Shown one piece after another: positions 9,901 through 18,909 of a DNA stretch of 64,000 bases (its first letter is position 1; each line of letters begins with the position of its first letter). The stretch comes from Sarcocystis neurona. Taxonomy: Eukaryota; Apicomplexa; Conoidasida; Eucoccidiorida; Sarcocystidae. The notes under the pieces were generated by a model. The model saw only the letters and a program-made list of their open reading frames with translations, was not told the origin of the DNA and made no database searches. Location: positions 1,651,214 to 1,715,213 of the forward strand of contig KL647313.1 in the NCBI GenBank assembly GCA_000727475.1. The letters run 5' to 3'. The position numbers and the translations under genes are program-made.

Positions 9901-11064
9901 ACACATATATATATATACATATATACATACATATATATATATATATATATATGTATGCACGTAAGTGTATACATACGTATACATACATATAGGCACGTGG
10001 AAAGAGAAGCACAGACAGAGGGACGGAGGAATTTCTGCGGCAGGACACGAGCACCTGCAGCGAGTAGTAGTAATAGTGAGTCAGCAGCCTCTACATATAC
10101 TCTTCTGTAGATATATAGGCAGCAGAAGCGCTTCTGTGGCTTCAGAGAAGTGCGACAGTAGCAAGATATATATATACGCATATGCCGATATAGAAGAGCA
10201 ACGGCAGCAGCACCGTCCCTCTCCCTACAAGAAGTTTTGTAGGCATCGACGCCGTCGCACACACGCACATACACGCATATATATATATATATATATATAG
10301 CAGCACGAGGACTACATTCCTAGACACGACGCACATGTACCTATGTATATACATAGACAGATAGATTCACATATATATATATATGTACGTGCATATATAC
10401 ACACGTATACTATATGTATGTATATATATGGGTATGTATGTGTATATCTTGACGACACGCGCCGCTGCAGCATTACACCTGTAGAGGTATATTTGATAGT
10501 GGGGGGCGGAGCAGGTGCAACACCAGCAGATAGGAAGAGGGAGAAGAGGAGAAGGCAGGGAAACGAGAGGACGAAGAGACGGAGAAATGAGCAGCAAAAG
10601 AAGAGTTTCGAAAGGTTGCAGAGAGAGGGAGGGGAGGAAGACGGGGGCGGAGAAGGCAGCAGAAGAAGATAAGGAAAAGAAGAGGACGGGGAGAAGAGGG
10701 ACGAGAAAGGAGAAGAAGCACTTGCCAGATTAACTCCAGGAGAAAAAGTCGCTTCGACGGGCCCAGTGTATGCCATCCAGTTCTGCATGCGCAGCAGCAG
10801 CAGCTGTCCGGGAAAGTGCTGCTGCTGCTGTCTGCTGCTGCTGCCCAGAGAGGAAGAAGAAGAAGGGCGAGACGAAGAAGAAGAGGCAGGGGCAGGACAG
10901 GAAGACAAACGCGGAGAAGAGGAGGGGGAAGGAGCAGAAGAACAGGGCAGAGAAGCAGCAGCAAGTGCAGCACTAGCAGCTACAGGAGCAGCAGCAGCAG
11001 CACGCGGGGAAGAGGAGCCGAGGCGGGAAGGACGAGAGACGGGAGGGGCAGTGCTTCTCGTCAT
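822..11064 (-). CDS. SMC5: SMC5 (structural maintenance of chromosomes 5), 5' part, interrupted by introns
   Basis: Smc5 pairs with Smc6 in a nuclear ATPase complex for recombinational repair and chromosome disjunction. Seven minus-strand exons were placed by motifs and splice sites (10726-11064, 9086-9292, 7796-7901, 6873-7082, 4973-5167, 3139-3321, 822-938). They encode, in order, a low-complexity N-terminus, the head strand before the P-loop (RMQNWMAYTGPVEATFSPG), a Walker A region (AAGNGVGKSS), the Smc5-type block QVDNLICCMSQERVAEF, and coiled-coil arm segments. The block after QVDN is Smc5-like; Smc6 usually has QVDNP. Nearly all junctions are phase 0. The hinge, second arm and C-terminal Walker B/signature half are absent and must lie beyond the left edge. 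At least one exon between 7901 and 9086 is not placed. About 1.36 kb of exon is spread over 10.2 kb. Confidence 0.85.
1141..1212. repeat. 18-bp tandem repeat, 4 exact copies
   Basis: The unit is GGACAGCAGCAGTAGCAG, with decayed copies on both sides. It lies between SMC5 exons 6 and 7. It reads as Ala/Val/Pro/Thr repeats on the minus strand but is better treated as an intronic repeat. Confidence 0.9.
2090..2650. repeat. TA-rich intron segment with degenerate GAGTTCTTCCC repeats
   Basis: Motifs of the type AGAGTTCTTCCCCTGTATA recur (for example near 2200, 2233 and 2545) among TA and CT runs. It is intronic between SMC5 exons 6 and 7; no coding signal. Confidence 0.6.
3139..3321 (-). CDS. SMC5: SMC5 exon 6: coiled-coil arm
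   Basis: After GGGACTGCAG the frame reads RVKEWESGLETLPAEILRDI then AAQQQLQRELLSRKAAWLHA and a basic/acidic coiled-coil tail ending LRELKAKTLRLSC. It is 61 codons with phase 0 at both proposed ends. The donor (GTCAAG) is weak, so the 3' edge may shift. Strand and coiled-coil character fit the Smc5 arm. Confidence 0.6.
3676..3893. repeat. Direct tandem duplication, two 109-bp copies
   Basis: Copy 1 is 3676-3784 and copy 2 is 3785-3893. Both begin TAACGCxTCCGGGTAACCAC and end CATATTGGTC, with about ten substitutions between them. It is non-coding and lies inside an SMC5 intron. Confidence 0.9.
4200..4790. repeat. Pyrimidine-only-like tract with ~20-bp CTGTCTCC repeats
   Basis: The plus strand is almost entirely C/T with GTCTCCCTGTC-type repeats, most regular at 4400-4530. 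On the transcribed (minus) strand of SMC5 it is a polypurine intron segment. Confidence 0.8.
4973..5167 (-). CDS. SMC5: SMC5 exon 5: coiled-coil arm
   Basis: Reads QEEQRCKEAQAQLQEKKQQL then LQWNEELATARQQLLQLQEG and ends KQQLLAALEESFAG before donor GTACGC. It is 65 codons, phase 0 at both ends with the chosen CTGCAG acceptor. The charged heptad pattern is a coiled coil, unlike the pure Gln, Ala or Leu readings of neighbouring CAG tracts. Assignment to SMC5 rests on strand, order and phase rather than on a diagnostic motif. Confidence 0.65.
5168..6872 (-). other. SMC5 intron between exons 4 and 5, CAG-rich
   Basis: Dominated by CAG tracts on the plus strand, with a ~45-bp near-duplicate around 6050-6150 and CT-rich stretches at 6420-6610. 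Open frames here are Gln/Ser/Ala runs and show no coiled-coil or other family signal. Confidence 0.5.
6873..7082 (-). CDS. SMC5: SMC5 exon 4: start of coiled-coil arm
   Basis: The acceptor CCTCCTGCAG precedes GCG ATA GAC. The exon reads AIDFDLHAAFEGLRAWELKR followed by a Gln/Leu/Glu heptad-rich stretch ending KQRVLCEGKLKQ, and it joins exon 3 (…TLK) in phase 0. The pattern is an amphipathic coiled coil, as expected for the ascending Smc5 arm after the head. The 3' end at CAA before GTTCGT is tentative because that donor is not a strong consensus. Confidence 0.75.
7085..7790. repeat. Polypurine intron tract with ~30-bp GAAGAGACGGG repeats
   Basis: The plus strand is mostly A/G. The unit GAAGAGACGGG(G)AGACAC recurs at about 7540, 7580 and 7620. 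It fills the whole intron between SMC5 exons 3 and 4. Confidence 0.8.
7796..7901 (-). CDS. SMC5: SMC5 exon 3: QVDNL…QERVAEF block
   Basis: The acceptor TTTCCATAG precedes G AAG TTG AAG, and the exon reads KLKLQVDNLICCMSQERV then AEFASMRPAQLFSATLK before a strong GTAAGT donor. This Smc5 block (QVDNL, Q[DE]xVxEF, then LxxAT.K) leads into the first coiled-coil arm. The exon starts with the last base of a split codon but the preceding placed exon ends in phase 0. An intervening exon of length 2 modulo 3 is therefore required between 7902 and 9085. Confidence 0.85.
7902..9085 (-). other. SMC5: SMC5 interval that must hide at least one exon
   Basis: Exon 2 ends in phase 0 and exon 3 starts in the last base of a codon. 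Smc5 proteins have about 40-60 residues here, so a coding segment is expected. One phase-compatible piece (53 nt, about 8570-8625, bounded by CATAG and GTGCGT) exists, but its translation does not resemble Smc5, so I do not assign it. The rest holds CAG tracts (7990-8160), TA-rich sequence and a C-rich run near 8985. Confidence 0.6.
9086..9292 (-). CDS. SMC5: SMC5 exon 2: Walker A / P-loop
   Basis: The acceptor (…TGTGTGCAG) precedes GTG GCA GCA GGG, giving VAAGNGVGKSSLLCALAFGL, then GFDVSSITQRGKKLQHFIKA and CSVACVLQ. This matches the Smc5 pattern of P-loop, CALxxGLxG, R.....FIK.G and a following beta-strand. The exon ends at CGA before GTAAGC, phase 0, 69 codons. Two oddities: the first Gly of the usual GPNGTGKS loop is Ala here (AGNGVGKS), and the stretch between VNL and the loop is two residues shorter than usual. 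A short unplaced exon or another splice choice could explain the second point. Confidence 0.85.
9293..10725 (-). other. SMC5 intron 1 (GC-AG)
   Basis: Starts GCAAGT and ends CAG. It holds CAG minisatellites at about 9420-9530, TA-rich sequence with ATAC runs at 9880-10000 and 10270-10440, and a purine-rich stretch at 10520-10720. Confidence 0.6.
10726..11064 (-). CDS. SMC5: SMC5 exon 1: N-terminus and first head strands
   Basis: The ATG at 11064 (MTRSTAPP) opens 113 codons. The first ~85 residues are Ala/Ser/Pro/Gln-rich, and the exon ends with LLLLRMQNWMAYTGPVEATF and SPGVNL, the conserved Smc5 segment before the P-loop. An earlier in-frame ATG at 11163 would add 33 residues; I prefer 11064 because the extension has no family counterpart, but the sequence does not decide. 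The 3' boundary is a GC donor: the exon stops at CTG and the intron starts GCAAGTGC. This is the only nearby splice that keeps phase 0 into the P-loop exon. Confidence 0.8.
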
Positions 11065-11164
11065 CTTGCGGAGAGGGAAGAACTGACTGGCGACGAACTT
11101 CGACTTCTTCTCTGCTGCTCTCCAAAATTTGACGACCCCCCTCCTCGCAGCAGCCGCGGACAAA

Positions 11165-12077
11165 CGGCAGCTGCAGACGATGTGTGCCCGGTGCTGAACG
11201 CAGGGGAGAAAACCTCTCCTCTGCTTGACCCTATCTTCTCCTTTCTTTGCCCTCTCCCTCTCTCTGTGCCTCTATACAAATACGCGTGTACATCAATATA
11301 TATACATATATAGAGATACGCAGCGTTGCATGTGTCATGTACATGCAAATGCAGCAGCACATACATATATATATAAGGGAGAGTTGATACGTAGAGAAAT
11401 TCACACATAAGCATGTATAACATATAACGAGGAGGGAGACGACGTGCAAGTTGTGTCGTGCCGGGTATTTTCTCTCCCCCTGTGGAGTCCACGTTCCCTC
11501 TCTTCTGCCAAATATGGAAATATATATATATACGTCTACTGTCTATGTATATATATATATACATACACGTGTATGCACGTAGACATACGTATTAAAGCGA
11601 CACACATACAACGGGACCCAAACTTACATATATATAGATGCATGTGCGTGCCCATGTATGTATGATATGCATATACAGACATAATATATATATATGTAGT
11701 AGCGTATCTGCTTTTGTTCGTGGATTGTAGAAAAAAAAACATGCGTAGGCGATTTGAGCTGCACCAATCGCTGTCGGCAAAAATTTGTATTTCTTCGATA
11801 ACGATGGACCTGTGTCCCACTGCTGCGGTGAGAGACATACATATACACTGGCGAGTCTTTCCTCATGAAGAATATATATATATACATCTGTGTGTGTGTC
11901 CACATATGTAGCCAGTGTACGAAACATCAACGCCTAGCAGCCTGTGAGAGAAGGACTGCCAGAGAAACGTTCTTGTTCATCTAAAAGCTTCCGCGAAGCT
12001 TGCATTGCAGATATACCTCCATTTATATATGTACGTATTACACGGATATAAGCATATGTGTGGGAGTACGAACAGTA
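11165..12077. other. Region upstream of SMC5
   Basis: CT-rich then TA-rich sequence, upstream of the SMC5 start and presumably holding its promoter. GCATGC and TATA-like runs are present, but no specific element can be assigned. A short plus-strand frame at 11714-11911 shows no recognisable domain. Confidence 0.4.
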
Positions 12078-12346
12078 TGTGGGCAGCAGCGGTGGCATCT
12101 TCTGTGTGGGGTGCACATGGCGAGTGTACTGTGCTGCACTACATTGCCGCCCGTGGAGGCAGCACGCGCGTGAGCAGCTGGGCGTCCGAAGACGCGATGG
12201 TGTGCGTGGGGGGTGTACGTACACCCCAGGGAGGGGCACAGCGTCCGCGGAGGGAAGGTTGGTGGTGCACAGACGACGTGGAGTTCGTCACACAGGCATC
12301 AAAGTCGGAAGACGTCCTTGCGCTCGAGCCCACCGACGGACGCTGA
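12078..12346 (+). CDS. Candidate exon of unknown gene, GC-rich
   Basis: The plus-strand frame reads MWAAAVASSVWGAHGECTVL then HYIAARGGSTRVSSWASEDA, and ends VEFVTQASKSEDVLALEPTD GR before a stop. It is free of CAG homopolymers and has mixed composition. The minus strand is also open through this region, so the strand is uncertain. It contains the 18-bp palindrome at 12210. No family recognised. Confidence 0.28.
12210..12227. repeat. Perfect 18-bp palindrome GGGGTGTACGTACACCCC
   Basis: The longest copy of the dispersed GGTGTACGTACACC dyad; both arms are exact. Role unknown, possibly a protein-binding dyad. Confidence 0.9.
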
Positions 12347-14317
12347 AGAGAAGAAAAGTTGGTTGTCTGGCGAGGGGGAGCAGCTGAGATGTTTTCTCTG
12401 CGGCGGCGTCCTCGTTTTTTCCCAGGTAGAGCGGCCAAACTGCGAGGGACTCGTCGCTTGAAGGAGAACTGGCGCCGCGTGTTCCTCGCCGCCGCAGCTG
12501 GGGTGTACGTACACCGCACGGCAGTGCGCGGAGAAGAGGCCGTTGTTGCTGTGCATGCGTGTGCAGCTGCTTGAGTGGACGGGCGAAGTTGAAGACTGAT
12601 GGTGAGACTCTGTCTCTGTATCCATGCGGATATTCTACGCGTGGCAGGACTGCAGCAGTGTGTGGTGTTGTTGCTCTTCCTCAGCTCACGGGAGGGCGAC
12701 GAAGTCGGCGCGACGTGTGTGCAGCGGCGCACCAGCTGCGGTGTCTGTACACCAGAAGAGGCGAGAGGACGGGACGTGTTTCTGCGAGGGTGGAAAGGCG
12801 GCCTATTCGGCGAGAAAACGCGCGCCCAAACGCCACTGCAGCAGACAATGCGGACTGCGGCACCTCCGCATGCGGCAGCTGCTGCTGCTGCTGCAGGGAA
12901 AGGAGAGAGAACCGTGGAGCCCAACGCGGGCGAAAGTTAGGAAAGAGTCGAAGGGCCACTCCACGCAGTGTGTCCCACATACAGGAGGAAGGGAAACTTT
13001 TGGAAATCTTGGGCAGAAGAGAGAGAACGCGCAAGCATTTCTGTACAAAGGACGGTCGAAAGGCTGCAGCTAGCTGCGGTTCATGCAGCACAACGCCTGC
13101 CCTCCACACTACTACGCTACACACATAGCTTCTCTCTGTCGCCCTCAGCCGCTGTCCTCCTTATTATAAATTCCGTACTTGCGCCTTTTCTGCTCTCTCC
13201 TTGTGACGGTGCTGCTGCAGCTGCTGCGCTGCTGTGCTGCTGGTACGGCCAGTGTGCTGCTGGTACCGCCAGTGTTGCGGTCGCTTCAGCTGCTGCTGTT
13301 TCCGGCTTGTGTGCTGCTGCTCCTGCTGCTGCTACCTCGAAGGAGAACCTGTGGTGCGAAGGAGCTTTTGTTCGTTGATCAAACAGAAGAAACGACCATC
13401 AGAACACGTGCCGTGCGCCTTTGCTCCTGCTGCTGCTGTCGCACGCCGACGCGCCCGGCTCGCAGCGCCAGAAGACATGGGAAAGGGAGGGCGAGCTACG
13501 GGGCGCCCGAAGGCGGAGGACCGGAGCAGGAGCCGCAGCGCACGCGCAGCAGCCGGAGCAGCAGCAGCAACAGCAGCAACGGCAGCACCAGCATAGAAAG
13601 AAGACAAACACCCAGCCAGAGGAAGAGCAGCAGCAGCGCAGCAGCAACACCAAGAAGAGCACGGCACCGCAGCCGCGCGTGCAGCAGCAGGAGGAACAGC
13701 AGCAGCAGCAACGGCGGAATCAACGTGAGAGGTTGGATCATCTCCGTGGTAAACCAGCCGGTCAGCACACACTTTCCGTCACATTTCCTTCTTCTTTTTC
13801 CTTCCCTCCTTTGTCGCATGTGCGTCCTCTCTTCCCCCTTTCTGCAGGCAGCAGCAGCAGCAGCAGAACAGGACGGCAGGGGCCGCGCGCGCACCGCCGG
13901 TTCCGGCAACGGCTGCGACGGACGGCCGCAGCAGCAGCAGCAGCAGCAACACAACAAGCAGCCACAAATCAAAGACAGCGTCCTCCTGGCATTTTTCTTC
14001 ACCTCTTCCGATGCAGCGATTGCTGTCTGCCGACCGCGCCACCAGCAGCTTCGAAGAAATGAGAAAATTTGCAGATCCGTGTGTGTGTGACTCTCTCTCT
14101 TCCTCGTTCTCTCTCCCAGTGTGTATGACACTACAACAAAATAATATATATATATATATATTTACACTTGTACGTATTTATATAAATGTGTTGCTGGTCT
14201 TCTACTCTCCCTTTCTGCCACTTCCTCGCCCATTTTCTGTCCCCCTCTCTGTGTCTCTATATCTCTCCCTTGTCTCTTTCCCTCCCTTTCCCTCTCTGCG
14301 GCCCCGCGTGTGTATAC
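12347..14317. other. GC-rich then CAG-rich interval without assigned gene
   Basis: Between 12350 and 13130 both strands carry long mixed-composition frames (minus 12139-12924 and 12681-13124; plus 12559-13128), none with a recognisable domain. From 13200 to 14000 CTG and CAG tracts dominate; after 14090 the sequence is CT-rich. Confidence 0.35.
12502..12515. repeat. 14-bp palindrome GGTGTACGTACACC
   Basis: Exact copy, 275 bp from the 18-bp copy. A variant, GGTGTCTGTACACC, follows at 12740-12753. Confidence 0.9.
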
Positions 14318-14465
14318 TTCTTCCACGCAGCTGCATAGAATTCTCGTGCTTCTTTGCAACTGGGCAAGTTTATGTAGAAACCTCTGTGCGTAGACACCTC
14401 GCTCAGCCTGGGACTTGGTCCATCAGTAGCAAAACTGCCGCGAGAGAGGTCCCTGCTGCTTCCGG
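14318..14465 (-). CDS. Candidate exon, unknown protein
   Basis: Between acceptor CACTGTAG and donor GTATAC the minus strand reads AGSSRDLSRGSFATDGPSPR then LSEVSTHRGFYINLPSCKEA and REFYAAAWK. It has no CAG bias and well-formed splice sites. I recognise no family. It may belong with minus-strand candidates at 15.4 kb and 16.5-16.8 kb, but phase cannot be tested because boundaries there are unclear. Confidence 0.35.
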
Positions 14466-14499
14466 CTACAGTGTGAAGAAGCCCCGGCAGTAGCAGCAG

Positions 14500-14750
14500 C
14501 AGCAGCAAGAGCAGCTTCAGCAACAGCAGCTCCACCAGCAGCAGCAGCAGCAGGGGCATAAAGCCGCAAGAGCACCAGCAGCAGCAACAGCAACAGCAAC
14601 AGGAAGACACGGTCGAAGCAGCAGGAGCAGCAGGAGCAGGAGCAGCAGGAGCAGCAGCAGCAGGAGCAGCAGCAGCAGGAGCAGCAGCAGCAGGAGTAGC
14701 AGCAGCCGAGATAGCAGCGGCGAAGGTCCGTGTGCTGCTGTCTCTCAAAG
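14500..14750. repeat. CAG/GGAGCAG minisatellite
   Basis: Runs of CAGCAGCAG with interspersed GGAGCAG units on the plus strand. Open in several frames (Ala/Pro on minus), no domain. Confidence 0.8.
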
Positions 14751-15728
14751 TAACACTACGTCAGAAACAACCCCCGCAGCGTCTCTGGGCGCAGGTGCGT
14801 CAGGATTCTTTTTCTGGCTGTATGCGTGTGTGCATTGCCTCTCCATACATACGAACATATACGTGTGTACATATGTAAATGCGTATATATGTGTAAATAT
14901 CTATATATAGATGTGTGTATACCTATATTTATATACATGTGAATACGTATACACGTAGGGGGATATTACACAAGCAGAGATGTGGACTGTGAACAAAGTG
15001 CCGACGTGTATATATACTTTTGTGCGCAGCTGTACGCGAGCCTCTCATCTAATACAGGCATCGACTTATAGTACTTCTTGGTAGTATGCCAGTAGAGAGG
15101 AAAGAAAAAGACAGCAGATGACTGAAAGCAGCAGCTGTGGACGAAGTGCAGCACCAGCAGGAGCAGCAGCAACAGCAGGAGCAGCAGCAACGGCAGGAGC
15201 AACAACTGCAGCAGAGAAAATAGCAGCAGAACACAGGGCAGAGGCAGCACCAGCCGAACAGCAGTACAGCAAGGCGGGCGCTGCAACGGTTCGCATGGAG
15301 AGTCCGAGAAAGAGCAAGAGCAGCAACTTCTGCGGCAGCAACTCGCGCAGACAGCAATTTCTGCAGGAAGCAACTTGTACGGGCAACAAGTCCTCCTTTC
15401 TCGCTTGAGGAGCCGCCTGTGATCCCGCTGCTGCCGCTGGTGCAGCAGCAGCCCATAGGCAAAACGCAGGCGGCGCGCCACCTGCCCCACAGGGTCCCTG
15501 CTGCAGCGGCGAAGTCGAGAAACAGGAGCAGCAACTCCTCGTCAGCAGCAGGGCATCGCAGCAGCAAACATCTCAACAGCCGCAGCAGAACCAGAGGCAG
15601 CAGCAGCAAATTTTACAACAGCAGCAGCAAAGGTCCCACAACAGCAGGACCGCTCTCCGCAGGACAGCAGCCGCAGTACAGCAGCCAGTTGCGCCCCTAT
15701 TCAGCAACAAACTCTCCAACAGCAGCAG

Positions 15729-15895
15729 CCAACTTCCCTACAGCTGCAGCCAACTTCCCTACAGCTGCAGCCAACTTCCCTACAGCTGCAGCCAACTTCC
15801 CTACAGCTGCAGCCAACTTCCCTACAGCTGCAGCCAACTTCCCTACAGCTGCAGCCAACTTCCCTACAGCTGCAGCCAACTTCCCACAGCAGCAG
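15729..15895. repeat. 21-bp VNTR-like array, 7 exact copies plus a partial one
   Basis: The unit encodes NFPTAAA on the plus strand within an open frame at 15419-16108, and VGKLAAA or CREVGCS on the minus strand. The copies are identical at the nucleotide level over almost the entire array, so expansion is recent or homogenised. The plus frame around it (MIPLLPLVQQQPIGKTQAAR…) has no recognisable domain. Confidence 0.92.
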
Positions 15896-16491
15896 CCAAC
15901 TCCCCACAGCAGCAGCCAAATTCTTCACAGCAGCAGCGAAGCAGCAGCCAACTTTCCGGCGGCAACAGCCACCTTGCCAACAGCAGCAGGAAGGTCGGCC
16001 CGTCGCAGCTGCCGCACCGCAACGCAGCACAAGCAGCAGCAGGTTGAAAGAAGAGCAGTGCTGCTGCTGCTGCTACTTCGAGACGGGGCAGCGGACAGAC
16101 GTTGGTGACTCTGCGTCGATTATAAAGCGATCGAGTCATGGACTGCAGCAGCGACATTGCCGTTCAGGGCATTGCTACAGCAGGTACGCACATACGTGTA
16201 CATACATGTGGAAATACACATATGTATATATATATATCTACATGCGTACACATGAGGAGCTGCGACTATAGATATCTGTCAATATGGAATTGTTTACATC
16301 ACTATTATATTCTATCTACACATATACTTGTCTATACATGGCCTTATATATATATGTGGGCATATGTACATATGTATATGTATATATAGATATGTGTATG
16401 AGCAGCTGCTTAATTACTGTGTGTGGCAATGTAGAGCCTTGATTTCAGGCACATATCTAACGAAGTGACATGCATATACATAGACCTCTCT

Positions 16492-16760
16492 CTATACATG
16501 TGTCATACATATATGCGTGAGTATTTGTACAGGTTTATGTATAGAGAGTTGTGAATTAGAAGGCCACTTGCTTTTTCGTGTGCAGAAATATCCACGAGGT
16601 ATCAGAACTGCTTGAAAGACGTGTATTCGTATATTCCCTTGCATTGCCCCGGACAGAAGCAGATGCGCCACGGTGACATATGAAGAGGACAAAATATTTT
16701 CTGTGACGTGCTGCAGCTTCAGCGCGTGCTGCTGAGTCATATTCGTACCGCGTGGGGTGG
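16492..16760 (-). CDS. Candidate 3' exon, unknown protein
   Basis: Reads NMTQQHALKLQHVTENILSS then SYVTVAHLLLSGAMQGNIRI and HVFQAVLIPRGYFCTRK, ending at a stop at 16492. The composition is mixed and lacks CAG bias, unlike its neighbours. The upstream part of the same frame is Ser-rich. No family recognised; the plus strand is also open nearby (16708-17229), so strand is unproven. Confidence 0.3.
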
Positions 16761-17255
16761 CCCAGGGACTGCTGCGGCAGGTGCCGGAGGAGCTGCTGCT
16801 GCTTCGTTCCCCTCCGCGTGGCTTCACGACGTTCCGTTGCGTCTGCTCGATACGCTTGCGCTGCTGCTCTCCGGGAGCCTCCGCTGCTGCTGTCCAGAAA
16901 AAGACGCCCCTGCTGCCGACCCTCTTGCTGCTGCTGCTGCTGTCCACGCCGTTGCGCTGCTATTGCTGGGCCTGTTGCTGCTGCTGCTGTGCAACGCCTC
17001 TGCTGCTGTTGCCGATGCTCTTGCTGCTGCTGCTATTGAGGTGTACCTAGTTTTCTCACGAGTTCTTTTTATCTCTGCCTCCATGCGGCTGCACTGCCGC
17101 CGCCTCTTCTTCGACATTCTACGGCTGCTGCGTTCCCCTCTCTGCGCTAGCAGCTACTGTCTTCCTGCTGCTCCTCCTGTTGCTGCTGTCGTGGCTGCTG
17201 TTGCTGCATCTGCCGCTGTTGTTGCATAGCTGCTGCCGTCGCTTGTCCTTTTGAG

Positions 17256-18863
17256 ATGTCGCGTGCTGCTGCTTGTGTCGCCTTCCTGTCGCTTCGACCA
17301 CCATGCGGTGCTGCTGTCGCTCGCGCGCTGCTCTCCCCACAACTTCTTTGCTGTTACGAGCACTCTTGCTACTGTGCACTCCATCCTTTCCACTGCTGCT
17401 CTTCGAGCCGCTGCTCCCGCCCTTTTAGTGTTACGGCTGCTGCTATTGCCGCTGCGAGTCCCCCTGCTGCTGCTGCTGTAATTATTGCTACTGCTACTGT
17501 CGCTGCGAGCACTGCTGCTGTTGCTGTAATTATTGCTGCTGCTACTGCCGCTCCGAGTCCTGCTGCTGCTGCTGTCGTATATTCAGGAGGAGCGATTACG
17601 CTGCGCAGTGAGGTGGTAGAGCATGCGTTGCTCGCTCCTCCTGCCGCAGGCAAGTGGGGCCTGGAAGGCGTCCGCGCGCACCTTGCTGCTTTTTCAGTCT
17701 ATCTGCAGCAGCAACAGCAACAGCGGCAGCAGCACCACAAGACACAGCGGGAGCAGCAGTTGGGTGAGGAGGGGCAGCAGTGGGCAGGGCAGGACTGTAG
17801 TGATGTCGAAGAAAACGCAGAAGAAGGGGAAGAAGAGGAGGAGGAGCAGCGGCGTTGGTGCAGCAGAAAGCAGAAAAGAAGGTATGGGCGACAGTCTCCA
17901 AGGGGCACGTATGTGTCGCTGCTGCAGTGGCTCGACTTCAACCGAAGTTGCTGGGGAAGAGAAACGGGCGTGCACGGACCGACCGTTGCAGCCGGAGGCG
18001 CGTCGTGCGTCTCGTCTCCGCCGTCTCTGTCTCTGCAGGCTTCGCCAGTGCCTTCGTTCTCGCTGCTTCCCGTCGTGGCTGCAGCAGCAGCAGCAGCAGT
18101 AGCTTCCCCGACGCCGCAGTCTGCTGCTGCGCTCTCTCTCGGCTGCAGCAGCAGCAGCTACGAGATGCGCGACAGCTGCTGCTGCTGGCAGCTGGAAGAA
18201 GAGGAGCTGCTTTCCTTCTGGTGTTTATTCGTAGGCGTACTGCGCATGTACGAAGCGTCGAGAAGCAGGCAGAGGAAGAAGAGGAAGCAGGCGGAGGCGC
18301 AGCAGCAACGTGGCAGCCACCGCGGCGGCAGCAGTCCGCAACAGCAGCACCGCAGCGAAGAAAGGGCTCCGCGCCTTTCTACGAGGCCCCTGGTCATCTC
18401 CGTACCTCCTGCTGCTGCCGCTGACGCTCCTGCTGCTGCTGCTTCTTTTTCTCAACTGTTTTCGACGGAGGGTAGCATTCGAGAAGAAGTCGCCGGCGCC
18501 GCAGGAGCAGCAGGAGGATTATACAGCGGAAGCACTGAAGGAGGAGGAGGTGCAACAGCCGTAACAGCGGAAAGTCCCGTCGAACACTGGGTCACAGCAG
18601 AGGCGAGCGGCGAACAGGAGCAACAGCTTATCGATTTTCGCGCCTTAGTCTTGCTGCTGTTGCTGCAGGAAAGCAGAAGTCCGCGTCGCGGGGCGCAGCA
18701 CCCGCGCTGCACCGACGATGCCTGGTGGCCCCCACCTGCTGCTGCTCCTGCGGACGCGTGCAGCCACCCCAACAGCAGCAACAGCTCCCCTGCTGCTTTG
18801 AACACGCGTTCCTCTTCTTCCTCCTCTTCTGCTGCTGCTGCGTCCAGAGGATCTCCACGGTAA
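17256..18863 (+). CDS. Candidate exon(s) of an unrecognised protein, one 535-codon frame
   Basis: The frame includes mixed segments that look coding: GAITLRSEVVEHALLAPPAA then GKWGLEGVRAHLAAFSVYL, an acidic run near 17820-17850, YVSLLQWLDFNRSCWGRETG, and LEEEELLSFWCLFVGVLRMY. Between them are Gln, Ala and Ser runs. The 5' part before ~17570 is mostly Cys/Ala from CTG tracts and is doubtful. A minus-strand frame covering 18452-18991 is also plausible (FVEERQVYRGDPLDAAAAEE), so real exons may be shorter. Could be the same gene as the plus-strand exons at 20.7-22.3 kb. Confidence 0.35.
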   Translation: MSRAAACVAFLSLRPPCGAAVARALLSPQLLCCYEHSCYCALHPFHCCSSSRCSRPFSVTAAAIAAASPPAAAAVIIATATVAASTAAVAVIIAAATAAPSPAAAAVVYSGGAITLRSEVVEHALLAPPAAGKWGLEGVRAHLAAFSVYLQQQQQQRQQHHKTQREQQLGEEGQQWAGQDCSDVEENAEEGEEEEEEQRRWCSRKQKRRYGRQSPRGTYVSLLQWLDFNRSCWGRETGVHGPTVAAGGASCVSSPPSLSLQASPVPSFSLLPVVAAAAAAAVASPTPQSAAALSLGCSSSSYEMRDSCCCWQLEEEELLSFWCLFVGVLRMYEASRSRQRKKRKQAEAQQQRGSHRGGSSPQQQHRSEERAPRLSTRPLVISVPPAAAADAPAAAASFSQLFSTEGSIREEVAGAAGAAGGLYSGSTEGGGGATAVTAESPVEHWVTAEASGEQEQQLIDFRALVLLLLLQESRSPRRGAQHPRCTDDAWWPPPAAAPADACSHPNSSNSSPAALNTRSSSSSSSAAAASRGSPR

Positions 18864-18909
18864 ACCTGTCTTTCCTCAACAAACCTTCTTGCTGCTACTG
18901 CTGCTAGTC

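Noticed and set aside
13478..13600. Short plus stretch MGKGGRATGRPKAEDRSRSR SARA, reminiscent of a histone H2A N-terminus
   Set aside because: It runs directly into an Ala repeat and lacks the LQFPVGRI core; resemblance is confined to basic/Ser residues.
15729..15895. CRISPR-like array
   Set aside because: Units are directly adjacent with no unique spacers; it is a minisatellite in a eukaryotic genome.
16708..17229. 173-codon plus frame with hydrophobic stretches
   Set aside because: Mostly Leu/Ala/Cys from CTG tracts; overlaps the competing minus candidate at 16492-16760 and shows no domain. Strand undecided.
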